From Acinetobacter johnsonii CIP 64.6 (lineage in GTDB: Bacteria > Pseudomonadota > Gammaproteobacteria > Pseudomonadales > Moraxellaceae): a DNA stretch of 64,000 bases. Both the position numbers and the translations under genes were made by a program. The stretch is taken from contig NZ_KB849234.1 of assembly GCF_000368045.1 (NCBI RefSeq), positions 433,102 through 497,101 of the forward strand. Direction: 5' to 3'. Below, in pieces: positions 10,343 through 19,196 of this stretch (its first letter is position 1; every line of letters begins with the position of its first letter). The notes below the pieces were generated by a model. That model searched no databases. It worked only from the letters and a program-made list of their open reading frames with translations, and was not told the origin of the DNA.

Positions 10343-10742
10343 TATTAGCTTTTATTTGTTTGAACAAAGTCCTGAACGACAAGTCGAAAGTGCTTGTCGT
10401 TTATGTCGAAAAATCTTGCGTCAGCCAGAGCGAATCTGGTTGTATGCAAGCGACCCTGAACTACAACAGCAACTGGATGAGCGTTTGTGGAGTTTTGATG
10501 ATACGAGCTTTATTCCACATGGCATTGATCAAATCGATGCCCGCATTTGTATCTCAGCGCAACTGCCTGAACAATCCGACTGGATTGTGTTCAATTTTAA
10601 CGATCAAGCTCTTGAACAGTTCGAAAAATTTAGCCACATTATAGAAATTATTGAAAATAACGAATCGGCCAAACAACAAGGTCGTGAAAAATTTAAACAA
10701 TATAGACGTCTCGGGGTTGAAGCTCGAACCTTCAAGCTTTAA
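10335..10742 (+). CDS. holC: DNA polymerase III chi subunit
   Basis: HolC, the clamp-loader accessory subunit that connects polymerase III to single-strand binding protein. 135 residues starting MANISFYLFEQ. The fold-specific pattern of a short sequence with GRLWSF-like and FNF elements (DERLWSFDDTSFIPHG, IVFNF) matches chi. The start overlaps the end of pepA by eight bases, consistent with coupled translation. An in-frame GTG 12 bases earlier is the less likely start. Confidence 0.88.
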   Translation: MANISFYLFEQSPERQVESACRLCRKILRQPERIWLYASDPELQQQLDERLWSFDDTSFIPHGIDQIDARICISAQLPEQSDWIVFNFNDQALEQFEKFSHIIEIIENNESAKQQGREKFKQYRRLGVEARTFKL

Positions 10743-10773
10743 TTGATTCCCCGTCTAAATAAGGAGATGCGTA

Positions 10774-11409
10774 GTGGCATTGAATGTTGGTCCAGATTTT
10801 AAACAGCGCTGGTTAAAGGTACCTGATGCTGTTCGTCAGGCCTTTATTGATGACCTGAGTCGCGTCTGCGATGTACTCAAACCTGAAACAGGTTTGCACA
10901 GTTGGATTGAACAAGACCAACGTGCTCAAGCTGTCTCGATCCAACGAATTGAACAAGCGTATGCCGATCTGAAAGCACAGCTGATTGAAGAAGCGCGGAT
11001 TCGCAAACAACAAGCGTTAGAAAAATCACTGGCAGACAAACGCGCAGCACAGGAAGCTTATGCGGAGAGCCTCAAAAAAGATGAAATCCGTCAGTTCAAT
11101 GAGCAAACCCAAGCTTTAAATGTGATGCGTCAAAGTGTCGATCAGGAAATTTCGAGCTACACTGCACGCTATGAGAAAACGCCTGAACAAGCTCTGGACT
11201 ATGCCAAAGGTAAATTTGGTATTGATGACTCACAAATTTTGTCTGAGTTAGAAAGTGTCCGTTTACGTTTAGAGCTTGAAGCGGAAACCTTAATTGAAGA
11301 GTCTGTAGTCAGCTACCGCAGTAAGCTGCAAGCCGCGGCTCAAGAAGAAATTGACTATATTTTGAAAAATTCAGACTTTTCTGATGAAGTGGTATCCAAC
11401 TCTGCCTAA
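10774..11409 (+). CDS. Conserved coiled-coil protein of unknown function
   Basis: 211-residue soluble protein, no family recognised. The middle (residues 45-115) is a long charged helix rich in Q, E, K and A, predicted coiled coil. The C-terminal third is also helical and acidic. No signal peptide or membrane segment is seen. It starts with GTG behind a clear AAGGAG site eight bases upstream and follows holC closely, so it is probably the last gene of the pepA-holC transcript, which ends at the hairpin at 11429-11452. Confidence 0.75.
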   Translation: MALNVGPDFKQRWLKVPDAVRQAFIDDLSRVCDVLKPETGLHSWIEQDQRAQAVSIQRIEQAYADLKAQLIEEARIRKQQALEKSLADKRAAQEAYAESLKKDEIRQFNEQTQALNVMRQSVDQEISSYTARYEKTPEQALDYAKGKFGIDDSQILSELESVRLRLELEAETLIEESVVSYRSKLQAAAQEEIDYILKNSDFSDEVVSNSA

Positions 11410-11428
11410 CTGGCCTTGGCTTCCGTTC

Positions 11429-11452
11429 AAACTCACTTCGGTGAGTTTTTTT
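11429..11452 (+). terminator. Rho-independent terminator after the pepA-holC operon
   Basis: Stem AACTCAC-TTCG-GTGAGTT with a UUCG-type tetraloop, followed by a run of T, lies 20 bases after the coiled-coil gene stop. Confidence 0.9.
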
Positions 11453-11495
11453 ATGCACTCTTGTTTTTTCTCGGCTGATGTGATCTGTCTCGATC

Positions 11496-12044
11496 TCAAA
11501 CCAACACATCAACCATAAACGATAAGGTATTGCCCACACCATAACCAATCGCCAACAAACTACCAATCCAAATCAGGCCACCGGTCACGTTATACCACAT
11601 AAAAGTCGCCAAGCTCATATGCCCTGCGCCCGCAGCAAAAGGCGCGAAAGAACGCACAAAAGGAATAAAACGTGCCACTAAAATGGTTTTACCACCATGC
11701 TTTAAGAAATATTGATTGGTCTTCATCATATATTCGGGTTTCAGCCAACGCGAATGCTGATGGGCAAATTTAAAGCCCAACTTCTGACCAGTATAATAAT
11801 TGACGATATAACCCAATACCGCAGCAATCATCATCAAAATACCCATGGTGTGGATATGGATTAAATCCGAGCTGGAACATAGGGCACCAATGGCAATCAG
11901 TAAACTGTCACCCGGCAAAAAGAACATAAAAACGAAGCCCGTTTCTGCAAAAATAATCAGAAAAAGAATCGCATAAATCCAAAGGCCGTATTCTGCAAGC
12001 AGTACGGGCAATAATTGTTCTAGATGGAGAAAAAAATCAATCAT
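11496..12044 (-). CDS. DedA-family membrane protein
   Basis: Inner-membrane protein of the DedA/VTT (SNARE-associated) family, linked to undecaprenyl-phosphate or phospholipid translocation. It has the family signatures FMFFLPGDSLL (reentrant helix) and the basic GGKTILVARFIPFVRSFAPFAAG segment. 182 residues with four to five hydrophobic segments. The start chosen is ATG 12044, with AGG five bases upstream; GTG 12050 is also in frame. Confidence 0.88.
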   Translation of the reverse strand: MIDFFLHLEQLLPVLLAEYGLWIYAILFLIIFAETGFVFMFFLPGDSLLIAIGALCSSSDLIHIHTMGILMMIAAVLGYIVNYYTGQKLGFKFAHQHSRWLKPEYMMKTNQYFLKHGGKTILVARFIPFVRSFAPFAAGAGHMSLATFMWYNVTGGLIWIGSLLAIGYGVGNTLSFMVDVLV

Positions 12045-12112
12045 TGTCACCTATCCGTGCAATGAACTGCGTACTATCTTTCATCATACTCAATTGCTTA
12101 CCTATTCATTTC

Positions 12113-12148
12113 AAAAGAAAAACTCCCTCATTTTGGGCAAATAGGGAG
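12113..12148 (-). terminator. Terminator after ribE
   Basis: Read on the minus strand, CTCCCTATTT pairs with AAATGAGGGAG (one bulge) and is followed by TTTTTCTTTT, about 40 bases past the ribE stop. Confidence 0.75.
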
Positions 12149-12189
12149 CTCATCTTTTGTCTATTCTTGCTGCAATCTAAACGATTTTT

Positions 12190-12849
12190 CTATTTCAAGA
12201 AACCATTTTGTGCCAAAAAGTCTAAACTAATTTTAGATTGTGGGGTAGTTTCCGCAGCTTTGTCACCCAGCATCAGACGTTCAATGTAGCGTGCTAACAC
12301 ATCCACTTCAAGGTTCACTTGACTGCCTGCCTTCCACGTTCCAATGTTGGTTCGTTCAGCCGTATGTGGAATTAAATTGAGGCTTAAAATACGCCCACGC
12401 AAATGATTAATGGTTAAACTGATCCCATCAACCGTGATCGAGCCTTTTTCTGCCAAGTAACGTGCAATCTCAGCTGGCGCAGTCACTTCAAAATAAAGCG
12501 AACGTGCATCTTCACGCACAACGGTGATTTCACCCACAGCATCGACATGACCTGACACAATGTGTCCACCAAAACGTGTGGTGGGCAACATCGCCTTTTC
12601 CACATTTACACGTTGGCCAACTTTCCAGTGGGTCAGTGTGGTTCGGTTCAAACTCTCACGTGAGACATCGGCAGCATACCAGTGCTCACCCCAGTCAATC
12701 ACCGTGAGGCAAATGCCATTGGTGGCAATCGAGTCACCCAAATGTACATCTGACATATCAAGATCCGTACCAATGCGCAACCGCACATCGCCACCGACAT
12801 TTTGTACGCTTTCAACTGTGCCTAGACTTTCAATGATCCCTGTAAACAT
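12190..12849 (-). CDS. ribE: Riboflavin synthase, alpha subunit
   Basis: Catalyses dismutation of two 6,7-dimethyl-8-ribityllumazine molecules to riboflavin. It begins with the invariant MFTGIIE and has two internally repeated lumazine-binding barrels (residues 1-95 and 96-195). 219 residues is normal. It is the third gene of a ribD-methyltransferase-ribE run on the minus strand and ends at a terminator. Confidence 0.95.
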   Translation of the reverse strand: MFTGIIESLGTVESVQNVGGDVRLRIGTDLDMSDVHLGDSIATNGICLTVIDWGEHWYAADVSRESLNRTTLTHWKVGQRVNVEKAMLPTTRFGGHIVSGHVDAVGEITVVREDARSLYFEVTAPAEIARYLAEKGSITVDGISLTINHLRGRILSLNLIPHTAERTNIGTWKAGSQVNLEVDVLARYIERLMLGDKAAETTPQSKISLDFLAQNGFLK

Positions 12850-12872
12850 TTCTGATTTCTACCTCTATATTT

Positions 12873-14171
12873 TTACCACAGCGCCAACTGTGTCGTGACC
12901 CCAGATGTATCGACTCCACCCAATTCGGCATAATGGTACAACTGCCCCAGTAGCTGACGAATTGGCGGACCTGACTTGGCATGGGTATCGGTGATCACAA
13001 TAAACTCTAACACACGCGCACGCTCAGACTGACGCTGTTTACTCACGCGATAACGCGGTACATCCTGCGTTAATAAAGTCACGCGACCTCGCTCCAAATT
13101 GGCTTTGAGCAAGTCCCCTGCTTCAATATTACCATCGGTTGAATAACTGGTCAGAATGTAACGTGCATTGATGGTGGACAGTAATTTTTCATATGCCTCT
13201 TTGGCATACTTTGACGAGTTATAAGGGCTCGGACGCTCTTTGCGCCACGCACGGTCAATTCCGCTTTTAAAACCTTTGGTGTCTGGTGTTGGTAAATCTA
13301 CCTGATCCCATAGTGTTAAAGCATTTAAAACATGATAGTTACTGCTGTAGGCATGTTGGTTATAGGGTGGATCTAGATAAGCTACATCGACCTCAAAACT
13401 GCTCATTTGATTTGCCAAATGCTGTGCATCGACACACCACATTTCAGCCATCGGGTTCTTTTGCTTATTATCACCCACTTCACTAAAACGACTTGGGGTC
13501 AACCACAGCAAGGATTCAATCCGCTCTAGCGCTGTTTGGGTTTTACCGCCCCAGCCGTGGTGGAAACTTTTAAAGACGCCGGAAGTATTGCTGACAAAAC
13601 TGGCTGAATAAAGTAAAGGTGCCAGTAAAGCAGACATCTCTACATCATCGATTGCACCTTGTGCCTGCCATGTGGCAATTTGCTGACGAATCGCATCAAT
13701 GCGCATGCCGTTGCGACGCTTAAAGAACAAACGATCTCGGCTTGGATCATAAATCTCATCATTTCGCGGACACAGATTATGCGTTACCCAGCCCTTAACT
13801 TCAGGCAAGCGGTTTAAATAATCAATGGCTTTTTGATAACCACCCAACTCTTTAAATGCAGGCGCTTCGGTACAAGCCAAAATGGCATGGTTCAGCGCAT
13901 GGCTATATGGTTCCCAGTCATTGGCAATCACGCGATAACCATTTTGACGCGCCAAACGCGAGACCACGCCCGAACCTGCAAAGAAGTCAGCAAAAATAGG
14001 CGCACGACCATCTGCACGGTTTAAAGTCCCTGTACTCTCAAGCGCCTCTAAAATCAGATGCAACAGACGGCGCTTATTCCCCAAATAAGGAACAAGTTGA
14101 TGAAATAGATATTCATCGGTGGTACGTGCCGCGTGACGACGTTTATGATAAACCGTAGACTCTGAACTCAT
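12873..14171 (-). CDS. aamA: Orphan adenine-specific DNA methyltransferase (AamA-like)
   Basis: N6-adenine DNA methyltransferase of the D12/Dam-like class. The S-adenosylmethionine motif FADFFAGSG is at residues ~61-69, the target-recognition region lies in the middle and the catalytic motif DPPYN is at about 267-271. An upstream LGNKRRLL motif matches the class. The ATG overlaps the ribD stop in an ATGA arrangement, so the two are translationally coupled. No restriction endonuclease lies nearby. The position between ribD and ribE matches, from memory, the enzyme named AamA in A. baumannii (A1S_0222); the name is given on that basis. Target sequence unknown from this evidence. Confidence 0.8.
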   Translation of the reverse strand: MSSESTVYHKRRHAARTTDEYLFHQLVPYLGNKRRLLHLILEALESTGTLNRADGRAPIFADFFAGSGVVSRLARQNGYRVIANDWEPYSHALNHAILACTEAPAFKELGGYQKAIDYLNRLPEVKGWVTHNLCPRNDEIYDPSRDRLFFKRRNGMRIDAIRQQIATWQAQGAIDDVEMSALLAPLLYSASFVSNTSGVFKSFHHGWGGKTQTALERIESLLWLTPSRFSEVGDNKQKNPMAEMWCVDAQHLANQMSSFEVDVAYLDPPYNQHAYSSNYHVLNALTLWDQVDLPTPDTKGFKSGIDRAWRKERPSPYNSSKYAKEAYEKLLSTINARYILTSYSTDGNIEAGDLLKANLERGRVTLLTQDVPRYRVSKQRQSERARVLEFIVITDTHAKSGPPIRQLLGQLYHYAELGGVDTSGVTTQLALW

Positions 14172-15271
14172 AATGACTCTTGAGAAGGGATAAGCGTTAA
14201 GCGCACATCATCACCCAATTGTGTGACATCCATAAGCTTAAAGCGGAGTTGCTCTGCCATCTGAGAAAACTCAGCATTGAACATTGCACGTGCAGACTGA
14301 CCCAATAAGGTCGGTGCTACATAACTAATCATTTCATCGACCAACTTCTCTTGTAAAAAAGCTGTCGATAACGTTGCACCTGCTTCAACCATGACATCGT
14401 AAATCTGATGCGATTGAACCAACTGCTTTAATAACTGATCTAAAGGCTGTACAGCAAACTGTAGCACACTTAAATCGGCCAATGCTTGCCGATAAGGCCC
14501 CATCACCATCACGGTATCAGGCTGCTGTAAAATTTGGGCCGTCAGAGGCAAGCGGCCTTGACGGTCTAACACCAGACGTTTCGGTTGTACAACCGTTGTC
14601 AGATCCACAACACCCTGAAGCTGTCTAACATTGAGCTGAGGATCATCGGCCAGTATGGTTTCAATCCCAGTGATCACGACACCAGAAATGGCACGAAAAT
14701 GCTGGACATCCAACCGTGCTGCTGGGCCTGTAATCCATTTCGACTCACCCGAAGCCATCGCTGTTCGACCATCTAAACTAGAGGCAACTTTTAAACGCAC
14801 ATAAGGCATGCCAGTAGCCATGGCTTTTAAAAAGCCCGCATTCAACTGATGCGCTTCGGTTTGGCAAATGCCGACATCGACCTCTATGCCTGCTTCTTTT
14901 AAAATTTGTACCCCTTTACCAGCCACCAAGGGGTTAGGATCTGGACAGGCAATCACAACCCGCGCCACACCTGCCTCGACCAAACCTTTGGCACACGGCG
15001 GTGTACGCCCATAATGCGCACAAGGCTCTAAAGTGACATAAGCGGTTGCGCCTTGAGTCTGTTCGCCCGCTTCGCGCATCGCAAAAACTTCTGCATGTGG
15101 CTGACCCGCTTGAGGGTGATAACCCATCCCCAGCAACTGCCCATCTTTGACAATGACACAGCCTACATTTGGATTTGGCTTGGTGCTGTATTGACCTTGC
15201 AGTGCTAAAGCAATCGCTTGTTTCATCCAAGCTTGGTCAGCGTGTAAAGCACTAGACTGTAATTCAGACAT
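14168..15271 (-). CDS. ribD: Bifunctional riboflavin deaminase/reductase RibD
   Basis: Second and third steps of riboflavin synthesis from GTP. The N-terminal deaminase domain has the zinc signature HAEVFAMREAG and PCAHYGRTPPC; the C-terminal domain (from about residue 150) is a DHFR-like reductase (RLKVASSLDGRTAM, SKWITG). 367 residues from ATG 15271; a TTG three codons earlier is unlikely. It follows nrdR by 14 bases, an arrangement found widely in gammaproteobacteria. Confidence 0.95.
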   Translation of the reverse strand: MSELQSSALHADQAWMKQAIALALQGQYSTKPNPNVGCVIVKDGQLLGMGYHPQAGQPHAEVFAMREAGEQTQGATAYVTLEPCAHYGRTPPCAKGLVEAGVARVVIACPDPNPLVAGKGVQILKEAGIEVDVGICQTEAHQLNAGFLKAMATGMPYVRLKVASSLDGRTAMASGESKWITGPAARLDVQHFRAISGVVITGIETILADDPQLNVRQLQGVVDLTTVVQPKRLVLDRQGRLPLTAQILQQPDTVMVMGPYRQALADLSVLQFAVQPLDQLLKQLVQSHQIYDVMVEAGATLSTAFLQEKLVDEMISYVAPTLLGQSARAMFNAEFSQMAEQLRFKLMDVTQLGDDVRLTLIPSQESL

Positions 15272-15285
15272 GGATGCCAACTCGC

Positions 15286-15744
15286 TTAATGTTCACGTTG
15301 TTGCATTTGTTCAATTTGGTGACGAAAGGCATCGACATCTTGAAAGTCTTGATAGACCGATGCAAAACGCACATATGCAACATGATCTAACGAAAATAAA
15401 GATTGCATGACAATTTCACCAATGGTGCGTGATTTCACATCACGCTCACCTAAACGGCGGATTTGCAGCTGAATATCGCTCAAGACGGTTTCAATTTGCT
15501 CTTGCGTCACGGGACGTTTTTGTAAAGCATGCATCAAGGAACGACGCAATTTTGCTTCATCAAAAGGTTCACTTTTGCCATCCGACTTGATCACACGAGG
15601 CATGACCACTTCATAACTTTCAAAGGTTGTGAATCGTTCACCACAACTAATACATTCACGACGACGACGAATTTGACAACCTTCAGCGGCCAAACGTGAG
15701 TCGATCACTTTACTGTCTTCAGCGTTGCAAAATGGACAATGCAT
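15286..15744 (-). CDS. nrdR: Transcriptional repressor NrdR
   Basis: Represses ribonucleotide reductase genes according to the ATP/dATP level. It has an N-terminal zinc ribbon (MHCPFC ... CISC) and an ATP-cone domain (about residues 50-140, MPRVIKSDGKSEPFDEAKLRRSL). 152 residues. The start at ATG 15744 gives the canonical MHCPFCN; an in-frame TTG 18 bases upstream is rejected. First gene of the nrdR-ribD-aamA-ribE run. Confidence 0.96.
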   Translation of the reverse strand: MHCPFCNAEDSKVIDSRLAAEGCQIRRRRECISCGERFTTFESYEVVMPRVIKSDGKSEPFDEAKLRRSLMHALQKRPVTQEQIETVLSDIQLQIRRLGERDVKSRTIGEIVMQSLFSLDHVAYVRFASVYQDFQDVDAFRHQIEQMQQREH

Positions 15745-15827
15745 AGTGGTTAAATTGAACAAATTTGAATGGTTTTAGAGTGTAGCAAAAATTCGGTGTT
15801 TTGTAGAGTTTTACGCTAGATATAGAA

Positions 15828-15853
15828 AAAAAACAGCCCTTTCGGGCTGTTTC
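15828..15853 (-). terminator. Terminator after amtB
   Basis: Stem AACAGCCC-TTTC-GGGCTGTT; on the minus strand it is followed by a run of eight T, ending the glnK-amtB transcript. Confidence 0.92.
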
Positions 15854-15895
15854 ACACAATATATTGATTATACTGTTTATTTATTATTCTATTGA

Positions 15896-17290
15896 TTAGT
15901 CCACACGTTCGCCATGTTGGCTCAAATCTAGGCCCATACGTTCATCATCAGATTCAACGCGAATTCCAATCACCAGATCAATCACTTTTAAGATAAGGAA
16001 GGTTAATACTGCTGAGTATGCAATCGTTGCCAATACCCCTTCAACTTGAACCCAAAGTTGATGCATCACATCACTTGGTGCTTTGTCGCCCATGATGAAA
16101 TCGCTTGCAAAGAATGCCGTTAAGATTGCACCCACGATACCACCCACACCGTGTAAACCAAACGCATCTAAAGAGTCATCGGCTTTTAAAGCACGTTTCA
16201 AGGCACTGATACCCCAGAAGCACACCACACCACCGATTAAACCCATCGCCAGTGCACCGCCGACAGTCACAAACCCTGCTGCTGGTGTAATCACTACCAG
16301 ACCAGCAACCGCACCAGATGCAGCACCAAGTACTGAACCTTTACCACGTGCAACTTTTTCAGTAATTAACCAAGAGATTGCCGCTGCTGCTGCTGCTACT
16401 TGAGTCACAAGCAATGCATAACCTGCTGAGCCGTTTGCGCCCAATGCAGAACCACCATTGAAACCAAACCAACCGACCCACAGTAAGCTTGCACCCACAA
16501 CGGTTAATGCCAAGTTGTGTGGAGCCATTGATTCACGGCCTAAGCCCATACGTTTGCCGAGCATGTATGCAGCAACCAAACCTGCCACACCTGAGTTGAT
16601 GTGTACAACGGTACCGCCAGCAAAGTCGAGTGCGCCATCATTTGCTAACCAACCACCGCCCCATACCCAGTGAGTAATTGGTGCATAGACCACGACTACC
16701 CAAATCGAGATGAAAGCGATAAATGCGCCGAATTTCATCCGTTCTGCAATTGAACCACTAATAATGGCAACGGTAATGATGGCAAAGGTCATTTGGAAAA
16801 TAACGAATAGAACTTCAGGAATCGTCCCTGTGAGTGCATCTGTGGTAATCCCAGTCAGCATGAACTTATCTAAGCCACCAATAAAGGCATTGCCCTCACC
16901 AAAGGCCAATGTATAACCAATGATGACCCATGCAATACTCACCACTGCCGCAGCAACAAAGCTATGTGCCATAGTACTTAAGACGTTTTTCTTACGAACC
17001 ATACCGCCGTAGAATAACGCTAAACCTGGAATGGTCATTAATAAAACCAGTGCTGTGGAGACTAAAATCCACGCCGTATCACCTGTATCTAATGTTGGTT
17101 CTTCTTCTGCAGGTGCGGGTGCTTCTACTGGAGCAGCAACGGCTTCAACCGCTGGAGCAGCCACATCCGTTGTTTCAACCACTGTGACTTGTTCTGATGG
17201 CGTTGGCGCTGTTGCTGCTTCTTCAGCCCAAGCAACAGAACCACCTAAAAGTGCGCCAGATAAGCTCAGCGCGAATAGCATCTTTTTCAT
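15896..17290 (-). CDS. amtB: Ammonium transporter
   Basis: AmtB-type ammonium channel. The 464-residue protein has a signal peptide (cleavage near AWA-EEA), a periplasmic linker very rich in A, P, E and V (residues 25-70), then eleven membrane segments. Typical motifs are FYGGMVRKKN, the cytosolic HWVWGGGWL region and the twin histidine positions LGVHGVGG-type (FGLHGVGGIVG). It follows glnK by 59 bases, the standard glnK-amtB operon, and is gated by GlnK. Confidence 0.96.
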   Translation of the reverse strand: MKKMLFALSLSGALLGGSVAWAEEAATAPTPSEQVTVVETTDVAAPAVEAVAAPVEAPAPAEEEPTLDTGDTAWILVSTALVLLMTIPGLALFYGGMVRKKNVLSTMAHSFVAAAVVSIAWVIIGYTLAFGEGNAFIGGLDKFMLTGITTDALTGTIPEVLFVIFQMTFAIITVAIISGSIAERMKFGAFIAFISIWVVVVYAPITHWVWGGGWLANDGALDFAGGTVVHINSGVAGLVAAYMLGKRMGLGRESMAPHNLALTVVGASLLWVGWFGFNGGSALGANGSAGYALLVTQVAAAAAAISWLITEKVARGKGSVLGAASGAVAGLVVITPAAGFVTVGGALAMGLIGGVVCFWGISALKRALKADDSLDAFGLHGVGGIVGAILTAFFASDFIMGDKAPSDVMHQLWVQVEGVLATIAYSAVLTFLILKVIDLVIGIRVESDDERMGLDLSQHGERVD

Positions 17291-17349
17291 TCGTATCCCC
17301 CAACCTAATTTGTGCGAGTTATGTGTTACTCAGCAAACTTCATGCCAAA

Positions 17350-17688
17350 TTAAACGGCATCGGCACCTGTTTCACCTGTACGGATACGGATGACTTGCTC
17401 TAAATTTGTGACGAAAATTTTACCGTCGCCAATTTTTCCTGTGCTAGCAACACGTGTGATTGACTCAATCACCGCGTCGACCATTTCATCACTGATCGCG
17501 ATTTCGATTTTTACTTTTGGTAAGAAATCAACAACATATTCAGCGCCACGATAAAGTTCAGTATGACCTTTTTGACGACCAAAGCCTTTGACTTCAGTTA
17601 CCGTGATCCCTTGAACACCAATTTCAGACAGTGCTTCACGCACATCATCCAATTTAAACGGTTTTACAATTGCAGTTACGAGCTTCAT
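17350..17688 (-). CDS. glnK: Nitrogen regulatory PII protein
   Basis: PII signal protein sensing 2-oxoglutarate, ATP/ADP and glutamine. 112 residues; the T-loop carries the uridylylation tyrosine Y51 (ELYRGAEYVVDF), and the C-terminal signature GKIGDGKIFV is complete. It precedes amtB and is assigned GlnK on that context; GlnB is the alternative paralogue name. Confidence 0.94.
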   Translation of the reverse strand: MKLVTAIVKPFKLDDVREALSEIGVQGITVTEVKGFGRQKGHTELYRGAEYVVDFLPKVKIEIAISDEMVDAVIESITRVASTGKIGDGKIFVTNLEQVIRIRTGETGADAV

Positions 17689-17963
17689 GTTTGTTTTCCT
17701 TCGGCTTATTTCACCAGTAAGGTTTTATGTTCAAATTTCATGCCAAAAATTCTTAGGTTGGGGGGAAAAGAAAGTCTGACATGAGTTTTCTTTATACCCT
17801 ATTCTATACATTTAAATGCGTTTTGAACTTCAAAATTCAGGTTTTTTAGTCGAAGATTTATGATTTTTTTACAATCGATGAAATCATATTTCATCTGAAA
17901 GGCTATAGAGTCAGAAGCAGCAATGGTACACTGCTGTCACTTCTCCAACTGTTGGATATAGAA

Positions 17964-18191
17964 ATGATTGAAACTTTATTACAAGCCATACTGGAACAAG
18001 TCGAACAACCTAAACAAGACTTAGAACATAATTTACGCGCACTGCTGAATGAAGCAGTCACCAAGATGGATTTGGTTTCCAAAGATGAAATTGAACGTCA
18101 ACGTACTGCACTGAATAATGCCAATTTGCGTTTAAATGACTTATTGAAACAAGTGGAAGCTTTAGAGTTACGCATTCAGAACAAAAAATGA
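17964..18191 (+). CDS. ubiK: Ubiquinone biosynthesis accessory factor UbiK
   Basis: Small (75 residues) BMFP/YqiC-type protein, an accessory factor of the aerobic ubiquinone biosynthesis complex. It has an N-terminal amphipathic part (IETLLQAILEQVEQP), the KMDLVSKDEIERQ motif and a C-terminal coiled coil (LLKQVEALELRI). The start ATG 17964 is preceded by GGA; a TTG four codons upstream is less likely. It lies just before comM, the usual gammaproteobacterial neighbour. Confidence 0.87.
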   Translation: MIETLLQAILEQVEQPKQDLEHNLRALLNEAVTKMDLVSKDEIERQRTALNNANLRLNDLLKQVEALELRIQNKK

Positions 18192-18256
18192 GCACCTGTT
18201 TGGTGCAACAAAAGACGCATAACGAATTAAAATAATGCACTATAATGGAACAAAAG

Positions 18257-19114
18257 ATGTCTTTTGCCAAAATTTACACTCGAGCTTTGCTCGGTTTACA
18301 CGCACCTTCGGTTGAAGTTGAAGTTCATCTGAGCCAAGGACTACCCTCTTTAACTATTGTGGGGCTTCCTGAAGCAGCCGTTCGGGAAAGCAAAGATCGG
18401 GTGCGCTCCGCCATTATCAATAGTGGTTTTCAGTTTCCGACCAAACGCCTCACCATCAACCTTGCACCCGCAGACCTGCCCAAAGACAGCTCACGACTGG
18501 ATTTGCCTATTGCACTGGGTATTTTAATTGCCTCTGGTCAGCTCCCTGAGCAAGGAACTGAAAATTTTGAATTTATAGGTGAGTTGGCACTTGATGGGCA
18601 ACTGCGACCAATTTCAGGTACTTTAAGTATTGCGATTGCCTGCCAGCAAGCTGGGCATCAACTGATTTTACCTGAGGCCAATGCGCAAGAAGCCTCTCAA
18701 CTGCCCAACTTTCAAGTGTTTGCAGCGCAACATTTAAAACAAGTCTGTGAGCATCTGTCGCAAAACCATCTCATCCAACAGTTTCAACCCACGGCGCTAA
18801 AAGCCTCACAGCACTACAAATTTGATTTGGCCGATGTTAAAGGTCAACTGCGTCCGAGACGTGCCTTAGAGATTGCGGCAGCAGGTGGTCATTCTTTGCT
18901 ATTTAAAGGACCGCCAGGAACAGGGAAAACCCTATTGGCTTCACGTTTAGCCAGTATTCTCCCACCCTTGAACACGCAAGAGAATTTGGAAGTGGCGAGT
19001 ATTTACTCGGTGGCCAATCATCAACATCCTTTTGGACAGCGGCCATTTCGTGCACCGCACCATACAGCTTCTGCGGTTGCCTTAGTCGGTGGCGGGTGTC
19101 AGTTCCACAAATAA
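18257..19114 (+). pseudogene. comM: comM 5' part, interrupted by a Tn7-like transposon
   Basis: N-terminal 280 codons of ComM (YifB/Mg-chelatase family), the hexameric branch-migration helicase that extends integration of transforming DNA. The N-terminal LonC-like domain (MSFAKIYTRALLG) and Walker A GPPGTGKT (about residues 218-225) are intact. The reading frame is cut after codon 280 (Gly, 19096) by the transposon tip and ends after five transposon-encoded residues (CQFHK). Walker B is on the other fragment at 33293, so neither half can be an ATPase alone. The start at ATG 18257 matches the family; an ATG four codons upstream is in frame. Confidence 0.96.
19092..19096 (+). repeat. Target site duplication, left copy (GCGGG)
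   Basis: GCGGG directly precedes the transposon tip TGTCAG; the identical five bases follow the other tip at 33288. Removing one copy and the element restores the comM frame (GGC GGG TCA CAA). Five bases is the Tn7-family duplication length. Confidence 0.95.
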
Positions 19115-19142
19115 ATCAGAGTTTACACAAATAAACTAGAGT
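19103..19142 (+). repeat. Left-end transposase binding sites L1 and L2 (tandem 20-mers)
   Basis: Two adjacent 20-bp copies: TTCCACAAATAAATCAGAGT (19103-19122) and TTACACAAATAAACTAGAGT (19123-19142). They begin six bases inside the tip, exactly as the right-end sites do. By analogy with Tn7 they are TnsB binding sites. No convincing third copy is seen before the next gene, whereas Tn7 has three spaced left sites. Confidence 0.88.
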
Positions 19143-19196
19143 GATAATAAAAACTATACTATTTATATATGAATTTCATTAAATTCACTAAAAGAT

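Noticed and set aside
14168..15744. FMN riboswitch near the riboflavin genes
   Set aside because: No RFN-element conserved sequence or layout was found before nrdR or ribD.
17700..17790. Possible sigma-54 promoter upstream of glnK (TTGGCATGAAATTTGAAC on the minus strand)
   Set aside because: It has GG at the right spacing but GA in place of the essential GC of the -12 element, so it was not called.
18257..19114. Intact truncated ComM protein
   Set aside because: The frame ends after five transposon-encoded residues and lacks Walker B, so it is a disrupted gene.
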